Shown: positions 8,195 to 15,637 of the stretch, in pieces
Position numbering within the stretch: position 1 is the stretch's first letter
Layout: each line of letters opens with the position of its first letter
Assembly: GCA_966210725.1 (NCBI GenBank)
Contig: CBIHLN010000045.1
Location: 1-19,744 of the forward strand
Reading direction: 5' to 3'
DNA: 19,744 nt
DNA from: Lysobacter_C sp966210725
GTDB taxonomy: Bacteria; Pseudomonadota; Gammaproteobacteria; Xanthomonadales; Xanthomonadaceae
The notes under the pieces: model-generated
What the model was told of the DNA's origin: nothing
Databases searched by the model: none
Seen by the model: the letters and a program-made list of their open reading frames with translations, nothing else
Position numbers and translations under genes: made by a program

Positions 8195-11100
8195 TCACCA
8201 CGCCAAGCCGAACGTCAACTTGAACTCGCGCGTCGGCAACACGATGCCGTCGCCATTTCGCTGCGCGAAGTTGGGATTGGTCTCGCCCGGCCCACCGCGC
8301 CAACCGTCGAAATCCGTGTAGTTGCGCCAGTTGAAGACATTGAAGATGTCTCCGCGCACGCGCAGTTTCAGGTCGGTGCCTGTCTCCCACTCTTTCTGCA
8401 GCGCCAAGTCGAACTGCTTGAAGCCGACCGTACCCTCGGGCTTGAACGGGTCGAAGAAGCAGTTGTTGAAATCTGGGGCTACCGAGCAATTGGTGGTGGA
8501 CCGGTAGGTGTGGCTGGCCAGCGTCAGCTTGGACGACAGCGTCATACCCCAGAAGTCGACGATGCCCGTACCCACGAAGCGGTGCTGCGCCAGACTGTTG
8601 GCCTCGACAAAGGGCGCGTCCTCGGTGTCGCGGTAGTCAAACGTGAAGATGTCCGAGTTCGGCAGGTTCTCCTTGGCCTTGCTGTAGGTGTAGGCCATGG
8701 TCACGCCCCATCCGGACTCCTCGGTGTAGGGCTTGTCCATCGACACAAGCACCTGGTTCGTGCGTGTCTCCACGCCGTTGTCGGCCAGGAAGAACTGCTG
8801 CGGCGCGCGTTCGGGCGTCAGCGGGTTGTTGATGATCGTGCCGAAGCCATCGCCGAACGAGCGCCCCGGCGGGAAGAAGCTGCCGTCGGCCTGCCGGTTG
8901 CCGATGTGGAAGTAGATGCCGTCGTGGCTGAGGATGTGCGCCAGCGTGACCGACGAGATCCACTCGTGGCCGCCCAGGTCCCAGGCATTGCGGATGCCCA
9001 GCGAGAACTGGTCCGAATACGGCGTCTTGAGCTCGTTGTTGAGCAGGAACACTTCCGTGCCGTAGGGCTGGCCTGCGACCAGCGCGTCCAGGTTGGACTG
9101 GTCGAAATAGATCGGGTCCCACTCCAGGCACCGCGGGTTGGTGGCCGTGTCGCACGGGTGGCCCGGCGTGTTGAACTGGAAGGTGTCGCGCTTGAACGCC
9201 AGCCGGTAGCGCTCGAACGACAGGAAGTCGAACAGGTTGCGGTCGTAGGCGCGCCCCGCGCCGCCGAAGATCACGTGGCGCTGGTCGGCGAACAGGTCGT
9301 AGGAAAAGCCCAGGCGCGGCTGCCAGGCGTCCTTGAACGACTCGCGGTTGCTGCCGGTGCTGATGTAGTCGTCGATGTCGTAGTCGGTGTCCTGGATATT
9401 CGGGTAGGCCCGCAGGAAACCCACCAGCGATTCGGGCGTGACGAAGTCGTCGTACGACGGCACTTCCTCGTAATCCCAGCGCAGGCCCAGGTTGAGGGTC
9501 AGGTGTTCGTTGACTTCCCAGTCGTCCTGCACATAGAAGCCGTACTGTTTGTTCTTGGACACCACGTTGGGGGGCGTCAGGCCGGTGGCGCCGGCGAACT
9601 CGACCTCGTACGGCACGGTGAGGCTCTGGTTGCCGTCGAACCGGTACTGCGCATTGAAGGGCTGCTGCTCGAACGCCGTCAGCTCGACCGCCTTGAACTT
9701 GAAGCCGGCCTTGAGCGTGTGGCCCTCGAAGCCGAAGAAGGTGAAGTCGTTCTGCCACGACATGCCCTCCTGCCCCTTGTTCTGGAAGTCGGGGCTGCCG
9801 CCGAGGTTGAGGATGTTCACCATTTGCGGGTTGTCGTCGCCCCCCTGCCCCTCCACCGGCAGCCGCAGGTTGTAACCGGGCTCGAAGTTTTGCGGACGCG
9901 GGCTGAAGAACGAGTCCTCGTAGGTCACGTGCATGTCGTTGAGCCAGCGGTCGGCGCTGTATTGCCAACGCAGGTCCACCCGAGTGTCCTCGACGGTTTT
10001 CAAAGTGCCGAACGACGAGGTGTTCTCGCCGCCCACATTGGTGAGCTCGTCTTCCTCACGGCCCTTGTAGCTGAGCTCCAGCAAGTTGCGGTCGTCGGGC
10101 GTGAAGGTGAGCTTTCCGAAGAACAGGTCGGACTTGAACGGCGCGCTGTCGGTGGAACGCGCCAGCGCCTGGAACTCGGCGGGCAGCTCATCGATGGTGA
10201 CGTTTCCGCCAGGCGTGATTTGGCGCGGCGAGTTGAACTCCTTGGCCTCGTAGGTGGCGAAGAAGAACAGCCGGTCACGCATGATCGGCCCGCCCAGCGC
10301 CACGCCGTACTGCTCCTCCTTCGACTGCGCCTTGTTACCGGACTTCTCCTCGATGACGGTGGGTTCGCGCCACTGGTCCGACGTGTAGTCCCAGAAGAAG
10401 TTGCCCTCGAACTCGTTGGTGCCCGACCGGGTGACGGCGCTGACCGCGGCGCTGCTGATCTGGTCGTACTCGGCCTTGTAGTTGGAAGTGATGACCTTGT
10501 ACTCGCCGATGCCCAACTGGGGGAACGGGTTGCCGCGACTCGTGTCCTGCCCGGTGATGCCACCGCGGGTGACGTAATTCTTCTGCCCGACGCCATCCAG
10601 GAACACGTTCACGCCGTTGGACTGCTGCGCACCGGAGCGGATGTTGGTCGAGCCGTCCGAACGCTCCTCGAACACGATGCCCGGCACCGTGTCCGCGAAC
10701 GCCAGGAAGTTGCGCGACCCCTGCGGCAACGCCTCGATCTGCTTCTGCGAGACGTAGGTGGCGACTTCCGAGGTGCGCGCTTCGACCAGCACCGGCGCGG
10801 TCACCGTCACCGCACCAATGTCGGTGGCGTCATCCACGGGCCCGGTCTCGGTCACGCCGCCAGCGGCGAGGTCGAGCGTTGCGGTCTGCCCTACCTGCAC
10901 CGTCACGGTCTGCGACGTCGTGGCTCCATTGGCAGTGACATCCACGCGATAAGTTCCCGGTGGCAGGCCGACCAGCGAATACGCGCCGGTGGAGGTGGCT
11001 TGCACGCTGCGGCTCAGGCCGGTGGCGACGTTGGTCGCGGTCACGCGGGCATCGCTAGCCGGCGCGGCGTCGACGGTGACCTGCCCGCGGATGGTGGCGG

Positions 11101-11230
11101 CGGTGCTCTGCGCCATCGCGGCCGGTGCCATGACGGCAAGGCAGCCCGCCAGCGCGCAGGCGAGCAAAGTGGGGACAGGACGTCGTGCAAGGAGCGGAGA
11201 CTGCGTCGGGGTCGTGGCGGTGCGCTTCAT
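8195..11230 (-). CDS. Oar-like TonB-dependent outer-membrane receptor
   Basis: This 1011-residue receptor is predicted to import a carbohydrate across the outer membrane using TonB energy. It has a signal peptide cleaved near AMA-QS (residue 40), then a carboxypeptidase-regulatory-like beta domain (about 44-125; GAYSLVGLPPGTYRVDVTA). A possible TonB box follows (DIGAVTVTA), then the plug (about 150-260; QQSNGVNVFLDGVGQKN) and a large beta-barrel. The chain ends FKLTFGLAW, with the terminal aromatic residue used for BAM recognition. Two close Cys pairs (near residues 692/701 and 914/923) lie in predicted surface loops and may form disulfides. The ATG at 11230 has GAAGG 8 nt upstream. A LacI-type operator lies 44 nt before the start. 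The substrate class is inferred from the neighbours, since Oar-type receptors also serve other cargos. Confidence 0.94.
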   Translation of the reverse strand: MKRTATTPTQSPLLARRPVPTLLACALAGCLAVMAPAAMAQSTAATIRGQVTVDAAPASDARVTATNVATGLSRSVQATSTGAYSLVGLPPGTYRVDVTANGATTSQTVTVQVGQTATLDLAAGGVTETGPVDDATDIGAVTVTAPVLVEARTSEVATYVSQKQIEALPQGSRNFLAFADTVPGIVFEERSDGSTNIRSGAQQSNGVNVFLDGVGQKNYVTRGGITGQDTSRGNPFPQLGIGEYKVITSNYKAEYDQISSAAVSAVTRSGTNEFEGNFFWDYTSDQWREPTVIEEKSGNKAQSKEEQYGVALGGPIMRDRLFFFATYEAKEFNSPRQITPGGNVTIDELPAEFQALARSTDSAPFKSDLFFGKLTFTPDDRNLLELSYKGREEDELTNVGGENTSSFGTLKTVEDTRVDLRWQYSADRWLNDMHVTYEDSFFSPRPQNFEPGYNLRLPVEGQGGDDNPQMVNILNLGGSPDFQNKGQEGMSWQNDFTFFGFEGHTLKAGFKFKAVELTAFEQQPFNAQYRFDGNQSLTVPYEVEFAGATGLTPPNVVSKNKQYGFYVQDDWEVNEHLTLNLGLRWDYEEVPSYDDFVTPESLVGFLRAYPNIQDTDYDIDDYISTGSNRESFKDAWQPRLGFSYDLFADQRHVIFGGAGRAYDRNLFDFLSFERYRLAFKRDTFQFNTPGHPCDTATNPRCLEWDPIYFDQSNLDALVAGQPYGTEVFLLNNELKTPYSDQFSLGIRNAWDLGGHEWISSVTLAHILSHDGIYFHIGNRQADGSFFPPGRSFGDGFGTIINNPLTPERAPQQFFLADNGVETRTNQVLVSMDKPYTEESGWGVTMAYTYSKAKENLPNSDIFTFDYRDTEDAPFVEANSLAQHRFVGTGIVDFWGMTLSSKLTLASHTYRSTTNCSVAPDFNNCFFDPFKPEGTVGFKQFDLALQKEWETGTDLKLRVRGDIFNVFNWRNYTDFDGWRGGPGETNPNFAQRNGDGIVLPTREFKLTFGLAW

Positions 11231-11273
11231 GGCGGTGCCCTTCGTGTTGAGCCAGCGGGACGGACGACGGCGG

Positions 11274-11287
11274 TGGAATCGGTTACA
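11274..11287 (-). promoter_or_regulatory. Putative LacI-family operator upstream of the TBDR gene
   Basis: TGGAATCGGTTACA fits TGNAANCGNTTNCA at every fixed position, the central-CG pseudo-palindrome bound by many LacI-family regulators. It lies in the 81-nt gap between the lacI stop and the TBDR start. Read on the minus strand it shares 11 of 14 bases with the site in the lacI promoter. No strong -10/-35 pair is visible here, so whether it blocks initiation or acts as a roadblock is open. Confidence 0.7.
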
Positions 11288-11311
11288 GGAGCGGCCAAAA
11301 AAAAGCGGCGG

Positions 11312-12352
11312 TCAGGAACTGTCGGCGCGCGGGCGCGCGGCGCTCGATTCGCGCACCACCAGCTTCACGTCCATCAGCTGGGCGTCGGCCGGGGTGGACG
11401 ACTCGCGATCACCGTTGCCCTCGCCTTCGGCCATCTGCGCCAGCAGGCTGTGCACGGCGCGCTCGCCGACCTCGGCGATGTTGACGCGGATCGTGGTCAA
11501 CGACGGGTGGACGTAGCGCGCCAGGGGGATGTCGTCGAAACCGGCCAGCGCGATGTCGCCCGGCACCGACACACCGCCGTGCGAAAACGCGAACAGGCAG
11601 CCCAGCGCCATCATGTCGTTGGCCGCGAACACGGCGTCCGGCCGCCCGTCCGAGGCCAGCAGCTGCTGGCCGGCCCGGTGCCCGCCCGCCTCGCTGAAGT
11701 CGCCGGGCACCACCCACGGTGCCGCGTCCGGGACGTGGCGCGCCAGGGCGTCCCGGTAACCGCGCAGGCGCTCGTGGGCATCGAAGTTGTCGTCGGGGCC
11801 GGCGATGAACGCGATGCGGCGATGGCCGCACGCGGCCAGGTGCTCGACCATCGCCATCGCGCCGCCGTGGTTGTCCACGCACAGCGCAGCCACGCCGTCG
11901 CCGGCGTCGCGGGTGTTGATCACCACCGCGGGCGTGCCGGCCAGCTCCTCGCGGCAGGCGGGGGTCGCGGTCAGCGACGGCGACATCAGCAGCACGCCAT
12001 CGACCCGGCCGCGCATCGCGCGCATCGCCGCGCCCTGCTCCTCCGGGTGGCCGTGATAGCTGGACACGAGCAGGTGGAAGCCACGCTCGCGCGCCGCCTG
12101 GTCGATGCCGCGGACGAGTTCGGAGAAGAATTCGCCGTAGAGGTCGGGCAGCACGACGCCCAGCGTGTGGGTGCGGCGGCTGCTGAGGCTGCGGGCGGCC
12201 GCGTGCGGCGTGTACCGCAGGGCGTCGGCCGCGGCCTGGACGCGTTCGCGCACGCCAGCCGCCACGTTGCCGTGGCCGTTGAGGGCCCGCGAGACAGTCG
12301 CCACGGAGACCTGTGCGGCCTTGGCGACATCCTTGATGGTTACGTTGCCCAC
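11312..12352 (-). CDS. LacI-family transcriptional repressor of the glycan-uptake locus
   Basis: This 346-residue regulator has the classic N-terminal helix-turn-helix and hinge (VTIKDVAKAAQVSVATVSRA, residues 4-23, then ARSLSSRRTHTLGVVLPDL). A periplasmic-binding-protein-like sensor domain follows, with AVFAANDMMALG and IALAGFDDIPLARYVHPSLT near the C-terminus. The start codon is GTG at 12352; no in-frame ATG is close, and starting later would cut the DNA-binding domain. A GGAGGGG stretch lies upstream at a rather long spacing. It is the first gene of the minus-strand locus, and operators in its own promoter and before the TBDR gene imply autoregulation. The effector is probably a sugar released or imported by the locus. 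An A8 run (T8 in the mRNA) sits just after the stop. Confidence 0.95.
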   Translation of the reverse strand: MGNVTIKDVAKAAQVSVATVSRALNGHGNVAAGVRERVQAAADALRYTPHAAARSLSSRRTHTLGVVLPDLYGEFFSELVRGIDQAARERGFHLLVSSYHGHPEEQGAAMRAMRGRVDGVLLMSPSLTATPACREELAGTPAVVINTRDAGDGVAALCVDNHGGAMAMVEHLAACGHRRIAFIAGPDDNFDAHERLRGYRDALARHVPDAAPWVVPGDFSEAGGHRAGQQLLASDGRPDAVFAANDMMALGCLFAFSHGGVSVPGDIALAGFDDIPLARYVHPSLTTIRVNIAEVGERAVHSLLAQMAEGEGNGDRESSTPADAQLMDVKLVVRESSAARPRADSS

Positions 12353-12390
12353 GTAGTCGACCGCCCCTCCGCGGTTCGCGTGCCGGGCCG

Positions 12391-12420
12391 AATGTAATCG
12401 TTTTCAAACGAGACTGTAAA
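12391..12420 (-). promoter_or_regulatory. Putative lacI promoter overlapped by a LacI operator
   Basis: On the minus strand TTTACA (12415-12420, -35-like) is followed after 18 nt by TACATT (12391-12396, -10-like). The operator TGTAATCGTTTTCA (12393-12406), which fits TGNAANCGNTTNCA at all fixed positions, covers the spacer and -10, as expected for repression. A second, overlapping palindrome TCGTTT-TC-AAACGA occupies 12398-12411. The region is AT-rich against a GC-rich background, which supports a promoter. Confidence 0.65.
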
Positions 12421-12433
12421 GCCGATGCAATGT

Positions 12434-12464
12434 GCCACGCGTACGGCCCCTGAGGGCCCGTGGC
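12434..12464 (-). terminator. Bulged hairpin downstream of bolA
   Basis: An outer stem GCCACG/CGTGGC (12434-12439, 12459-12464) stacks on an inner stem GGCCC/GGGCC (12445-12449, 12454-12458) with a CTGA loop and a 5-nt bulge. It lies after the bolA stop at 12517 and before the lacI promoter, where a terminator is expected. No T-run follows on the minus strand, so the terminator role is an inference from position. Confidence 0.4.
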
Positions 12465-12516
12465 GACAGGCTTTCACGCCGCCGGGCCGTTGTTGCGATG
12501 CGCCATCGCGCGCGCC

Positions 12517-12828
12517 CTAGCCACCGCGTGTCGCCTCCGACGGGGTGCGTGCGGTGATCGACAACGCATGGATATCGGTCTCCATCAGCCCGCCGACGGC
12601 GGCATACACCGCACGGTGCCGCGCCAGCGCTGCCAGCCCCTCGAAGGCGGCACTGACCACGCTCACGCGGAAGTGACCACGGCCGTCGCGCGCACCGGCG
12701 TGGCCGGCATGCAGGTGGCTCTCGTCCTCGACCTCAAGCCGATCGGGTTCCAGCGCGGCCTGCAGGGCCTGACGGATCGCCGCGACCCGATCCTCGCGCG
12801 GCAGCGGGCCGGACGTCCCGCCGCTCAC
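12517..12828 (-). CDS. BolA family protein
   Basis: This 103-residue protein is predicted to be a BolA-type partner of monothiol glutaredoxin in iron-sulfur handling and stress or morphology control. It shows the family signatures: VEDESHLHAGH near residues 33-43, FRVSVVS, RHRAVYAAVG (70-79) and the near-invariant DIHALSI (His87). The start is GTG at 12828, which overlaps the upstream YciI stop by four bases (GTGA); the downstream frame contains no better start. Its coupling to yciI indicates co-expression. After the core, a short TARTPSEATRGG tail remains. Confidence 0.9.
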   Translation of the reverse strand: MSGGTSGPLPREDRVAAIRQALQAALEPDRLEVEDESHLHAGHAGARDGRGHFRVSVVSAAFEGLAALARHRAVYAAVGGLMETDIHALSITARTPSEATRGG

Positions 12829-13124
12829 GGCAGCACCGGCTTGAACGGGCGCACCTCGACGCGCTCGTACACGCCGGCCCCGACATACGGGTCGGCATCG
12901 GCCCAGGCGCGCGCGTCCTGCAACGAATCGAACTGGGCGACCACCAGGCTGCCGCTGAACCCGGCCGGGCCCGGGTCTTCGGCATCGATCGCCGGACACG
13001 GGCCCGCGAGCAGCAGGCGCCCGGCATCGCGCAGCGCCACCAGGCGCTCGAGGTGCGCGGCACGCGCCGTCGCACGTCCGGCCAGGCCGTTGCTCCCGTC
13101 GAACCCCTCGATCGCGTACCACAT
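12825..13124 (-). CDS. YciI-like protein
   Basis: This 99-residue protein matches the usual YciI size and layout: MWYAIEGFDG at the N-terminus, ARAAHLERLVALRDAGRLL (His24, the conserved His of the ferredoxin-like fold), then FSGSLVVAQFDSLQDARAWA and DADPYVGAGVYERVEVRPF. The ATG at 13124 is preferred over an upstream in-frame ATG at 13181 because the family starts here and GGGGA lies 7 nt upstream. The biochemical role of YciI is unresolved; some relatives act as small dehalogenase-like enzymes. It heads a two-gene unit with bolA. Confidence 0.9.
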   Translation of the reverse strand: MWYAIEGFDGSNGLAGRATARAAHLERLVALRDAGRLLLAGPCPAIDAEDPGPAGFSGSLVVAQFDSLQDARAWADADPYVGAGVYERVEVRPFKPVLP

Positions 13125-13585
13125 GCTGTCGTCCCCGGAAGCGTCGTGCCCGGCTTGGGCGAAGCCGGCGATTGTACCCACCGCTCCGTCGTGAATGCCG
13201 CACCACGCAAGGCTGCGCCGGGCTGGACACCGCTCCGGCGAGTCCGTACCCTAGCGCGCAATTGCACGATGCCGGATGCAGCCAGGCCCGTCGCACGCGG
13301 TTACCCCACACCGCCGCCACGGCCGCCGCCACCTCAGACGTGGTCGGCACGCCTGCAGATCCACCGGCCCGCGTCCGCAACCTCCCTGCTTCCGCCCGAC
13401 GCGTCCGACGCGACGTGCACGCCGGGCCGTTCCGGACGCCACGCACCGACCTTTGCTGTCCGTTGCACCGAGCCGGCCGATCGCGGTCGCCGGCATTCGT
13501 GGGTCCATCCGGGAGATGGGCGCACAGGCACCCGCCTACGCAGTGACTACGGCCCGGAGGGGCCGGCCACGCATGATCGAATCGC
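13125..13585. other. 461-nt divergent intergenic region, no gene recognised
   Basis: This stretch separates yciI (minus) from scpA (plus). Open frames across it have no recognisable protein features and look like GC-bias artefacts. On the minus side, TACAAT (13171-13176) is a plausible -10 about 47 nt before the yciI ATG, although no good -35 accompanies it. A 7-bp hairpin (13150-13156 with 13162-13168) lies in that leader. No tRNA or clear riboswitch was seen. Its length is notable beside the tight packing elsewhere, so an undescribed small RNA or leader cannot be excluded. Confidence 0.5.
13550..13565 (+). promoter_or_regulatory. Hairpin presenting GGAG in its loop before scpA
   Basis: CGGCCC (13550-13555) and GGGCCG (13560-13565) form a 6-bp stem with the loop GGAG (13556-13559). 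It sits 13 nt before the ATG of a tiny frame at 13573 and 20 nt before the scpA ATG at 13586. It may modulate ribosome access, but the spacing to the scpA start is longer than usual. Confidence 0.3.
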
Positions 13586-13593
13586 ATGATCGA
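13571..13593 (+). repeat. Direct repeat GCATGATCGA duplicating a start codon
   Basis: GCATGATCGA occurs at 13571-13580 and again at 13584-13593, a 13-nt period. Each copy carries an ATG. The second is the scpA start; the first opens a different frame (MIESHDRR, stop at 13597-13599) that overlaps the scpA start. Confidence 0.75.
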
Positions 13594-14506
13594 CGATAGC
13601 GCGCCCGTCGCGGCCGACCCCGCCGGGGCCGGACACAACCCGCTACCCGCCCGCCCCCAGCAGCAGGAGATGCCGCTGGCGATGGTGCACGGGCAGCCGC
13701 TGCTGCAGATCCCGCAGGACCTGTACATCCCGCCGGATGCGCTCGAAGTCATCCTCGACGCGTTCGAGGGCCCGCTGGACCTGCTGCTGTACCTGATCCG
13801 CCGGCAGAACCTGGACATCCTGGACATCCCGGTCGCCGACATCACCCGGCAGTACGTGAATTACATCCAGGCCATGCACGAGATGCGCTTCGAGCTGGCC
13901 GCCGAATACCTGGTCATGGCCGCGATGCTGGCCGAGATCAAATCGCGCATGCTGCTGCCGCGGCAGCCGACCGAAGAAGGCGAGGAAGACGACCCGCGCG
14001 CGGAGCTGGTGCGACGGCTGCAGGAATACGAGCGCTTCAAGAAGGCGGCCGAGGACCTCGACACCCTGCCCCGCCAGGACCGCGACACCGCGCCGGCGGC
14101 GGCATTCGTGCCGGACCGCGCGGAGATCCGCCTGCCGCCGCCGGTGGAGCTGCGGGAAATGCTGCTGGCGCTGCACGAGGTGTTCAAGCGCGCCGAGCTT
14201 TACACGCAGCACGCCATCAAGCGCGACGCGCTCAGCGTGCGCCAGCGCATGGGTGAGCTGCTGGAGCGCCTGCACGACGGGGCCTTCCACCGCTTCGAAT
14301 CGCTGTTCACCGCCGAGGAAGGCAAGTTGGGGGTGGTGGTGACGTTCCTGGGCCTGCTGACGCTGGCCAAGGAGCAACTGGTGGAAATCGTGCAGGACGC
14401 GCCGCTGGCGCCGATCTACGTGAAGTCACTCGCCGTTGGCGAGGACACCGCGCAGATCGAGCTGAGCAGCGAGTTCGACGAGGCGGCGAATGACGACGGG
14501 GCGTAA
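13586..14506 (+). CDS. scpA: Segregation and condensation protein A (kleisin)
   Basis: This 306-residue kleisin bridges the SMC ATPase heads together with ScpB for chromosome segregation. The N-terminal SMC-neck-binding part is clear (FEGPLDLLLYLIRRQNLDIL near residues 59-78; AEYLVMAAMLAEIKSRMLLP near 105-124). A charged linker follows, then the C-terminal winged helix (VVVTFLGLLTLAKEQLVEIV and PIYVKSLA). The first ~50 residues (Ala/Pro/Gln-rich) are an extension relative to short ScpA proteins. The ATG at 13586 is used here; an in-frame ATG at 13670 (MPLAMVHGQ) is also possible but its GGAG abuts the codon. It is followed by scpB 207 nt later on the same strand. Confidence 0.95.
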   Translation: MIDDSAPVAADPAGAGHNPLPARPQQQEMPLAMVHGQPLLQIPQDLYIPPDALEVILDAFEGPLDLLLYLIRRQNLDILDIPVADITRQYVNYIQAMHEMRFELAAEYLVMAAMLAEIKSRMLLPRQPTEEGEEDDPRAELVRRLQEYERFKKAAEDLDTLPRQDRDTAPAAAFVPDRAEIRLPPPVELREMLLALHEVFKRAELYTQHAIKRDALSVRQRMGELLERLHDGAFHRFESLFTAEEGKLGVVVTFLGLLTLAKEQLVEIVQDAPLAPIYVKSLAVGEDTAQIELSSEFDEAANDDGA

Positions 14507-14536
14507 GGCAGAGCATTGAGACGGCGTCATCTCGAC

Positions 14537-14677
14537 TGCGGGAATGCTGGATTTTTTCCCGCACCTTGATTGCCGCGATGGCGGGAACCCGGTGACTCCG
14601 GCCCTCAAGCTGCGGATGCAGCAGTCCCGCACTGACATCACACGCGCAATACACCGCGCTCCCGCCTCAGCGGGAGC
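14537..14677. repeat. Cluster of GCGGGA/TCCCGC palindromes between scpA and scpB
   Basis: Three palindromic pairs occupy the gap. TGCGGGAA (14537-14544) pairs with TTCCCGCA (14556-14563). GCGGGAA (14581-14587) faces TCCCGC (14625-14630), a looser match. GCTCCCGC (14658-14665) pairs with GCGGGAGC (14670-14677) around CTCA. Reuse of one GCGGGA core in alternating orientation resembles REP/BIME-type intergenic elements. Open frames through it are not protein-like. The first stem, with T6 next to it, may also reduce read-through from scpA. Confidence 0.55.
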
Positions 14678-14713
14678 AACCAATACGAAGCAACGCAACA
14701 GCATCCAGGAACA

Positions 14714-15637
14714 ATGGACCAATCCCTGATCACCCGAATCGTCGAAGCCTCGCTGCTGGCCGCCAGCCAGCCGCTGACGCTGGCGCAGCTGCACGGCCTG
14801 TTCCCCGAGGACGCGCCGGCCCCGTCCGGCTCGGTCGAACAGGCGCTGGAATCCTTGCAGGCGGCCTGCGCCGATCGCGGCGTCGAGCTGGTCGAACTGG
14901 CCTCGGGCTTCCGCTACCAGGTCAAGCCGGACGTGCACCCCTGGGTGGCGCGCCTGTGGACCGAGCGCCAGACGCGCTACACCCGCGCGACGCTGGAGAC
15001 GCTGGCGCTGATCGCCTACCGCCAGCCGATCACGCGCGGCGAGATCGAACAGGTCCGCGGCGTCGCGGTCAGCAGCAACATCATCAAGGCGCTGGAAGAG
15101 CGCGAGTGGATCCGCGTCGTCGGCCACCGCGACGTGCCCGGCAAGCCGGCGCTGTTCGGCACCACCAAGGCGTTCCTGGATTACTTCGGCCTCAAGCGTC
15201 TGGACGAGCTGCCGCCGCTGTCGGAGTTGAAGGAAATCGGCGAGCTCGAACCGCAGTTCCAGTTCGACGGCGAGCCTGCGCCCAGGGTGATCGATGCCGG
15301 CGGCGTCCCGACGTCCGCCGCCGAGGCTGATGGCGCCAGTGACGACGGTGCCGGTGCGGAGGAGACCTCCCGCGAGGATGCGTCCGACGATGACGCCGAG
15401 AGGCCCGCCGCTGCCGCGCCGGACGCGGATGCATCCGGGGCGGATGCGCAGGACGTGGATCCCGCTATGGCTCACGCCGACCCCGCGGCCGACGACACCA
15501 CCGAAATGACCGACGTCGCCCCGGGCGATGACGGCCCCCACCACGACGCACGCGACGAACGCCGTGCCGTCGGCACCACCGAAACCGAAATGGACGAGGC
15601 CGACCCGGCCTTGCCGGAGCACCCGAGAAATGACTGA
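14714..15637 (+). CDS. scpB: Segregation and condensation protein B
   Basis: This 307-residue partner of ScpA in the SMC-kleisin complex has two winged-helix units. LITRIVEASLLAASQPLTLA lies at residues 5-24, and the hallmark ATLETLALIAYRQPITRGEI starts near residue 95, then ALEEREWIRVVGHRDVPGKP and FLDYFGLKRLDELPPL to about 178. Residues from about 190 to 307 are a low-complexity tail rich in Asp, Glu and Ala, much longer than in minimal ScpB proteins and probably disordered. The ATG at 14714 has AGGA just upstream. The 3' end overlaps the rluB start by 8 nt. Confidence 0.95.
   Translation: MDQSLITRIVEASLLAASQPLTLAQLHGLFPEDAPAPSGSVEQALESLQAACADRGVELVELASGFRYQVKPDVHPWVARLWTERQTRYTRATLETLALIAYRQPITRGEIEQVRGVAVSSNIIKALEEREWIRVVGHRDVPGKPALFGTTKAFLDYFGLKRLDELPPLSELKEIGELEPQFQFDGEPAPRVIDAGGVPTSAAEADGASDDGAGAEETSREDASDDDAERPAAAAPDADASGADAQDVDPAMAHADPAADDTTEMTDVAPGDDGPHHDARDERRAVGTTETEMDEADPALPEHPRND

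Noticed and set aside
11297..11304. A8 run just after the lacI stop (T8 on the mRNA) as an intrinsic terminator
   Set aside because: No convincing stem precedes the T-run on the minus strand, and the TBDR gene follows directly with its own operator.
7802..12397. A 1531-codon plus-strand open frame
   Set aside because: It lies antisense to lacI, the TBDR gene and part of the hydrolase gene, all of which are clear families. Its composition (Arg, Val, His, Ala runs) is typical of antisense frames in high-GC DNA.
13172..13546. Open frames in the divergent gap (both strands)
   Set aside because: No ribosome site, no recognisable domain, and Arg/Pro/Ala-biased composition.
14544..14729. 61-codon plus-strand frame in the scpA-scpB gap
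   Set aside because: It runs through the palindromic elements and overlaps the scpB start; the peptide looks like repeat-derived translation.
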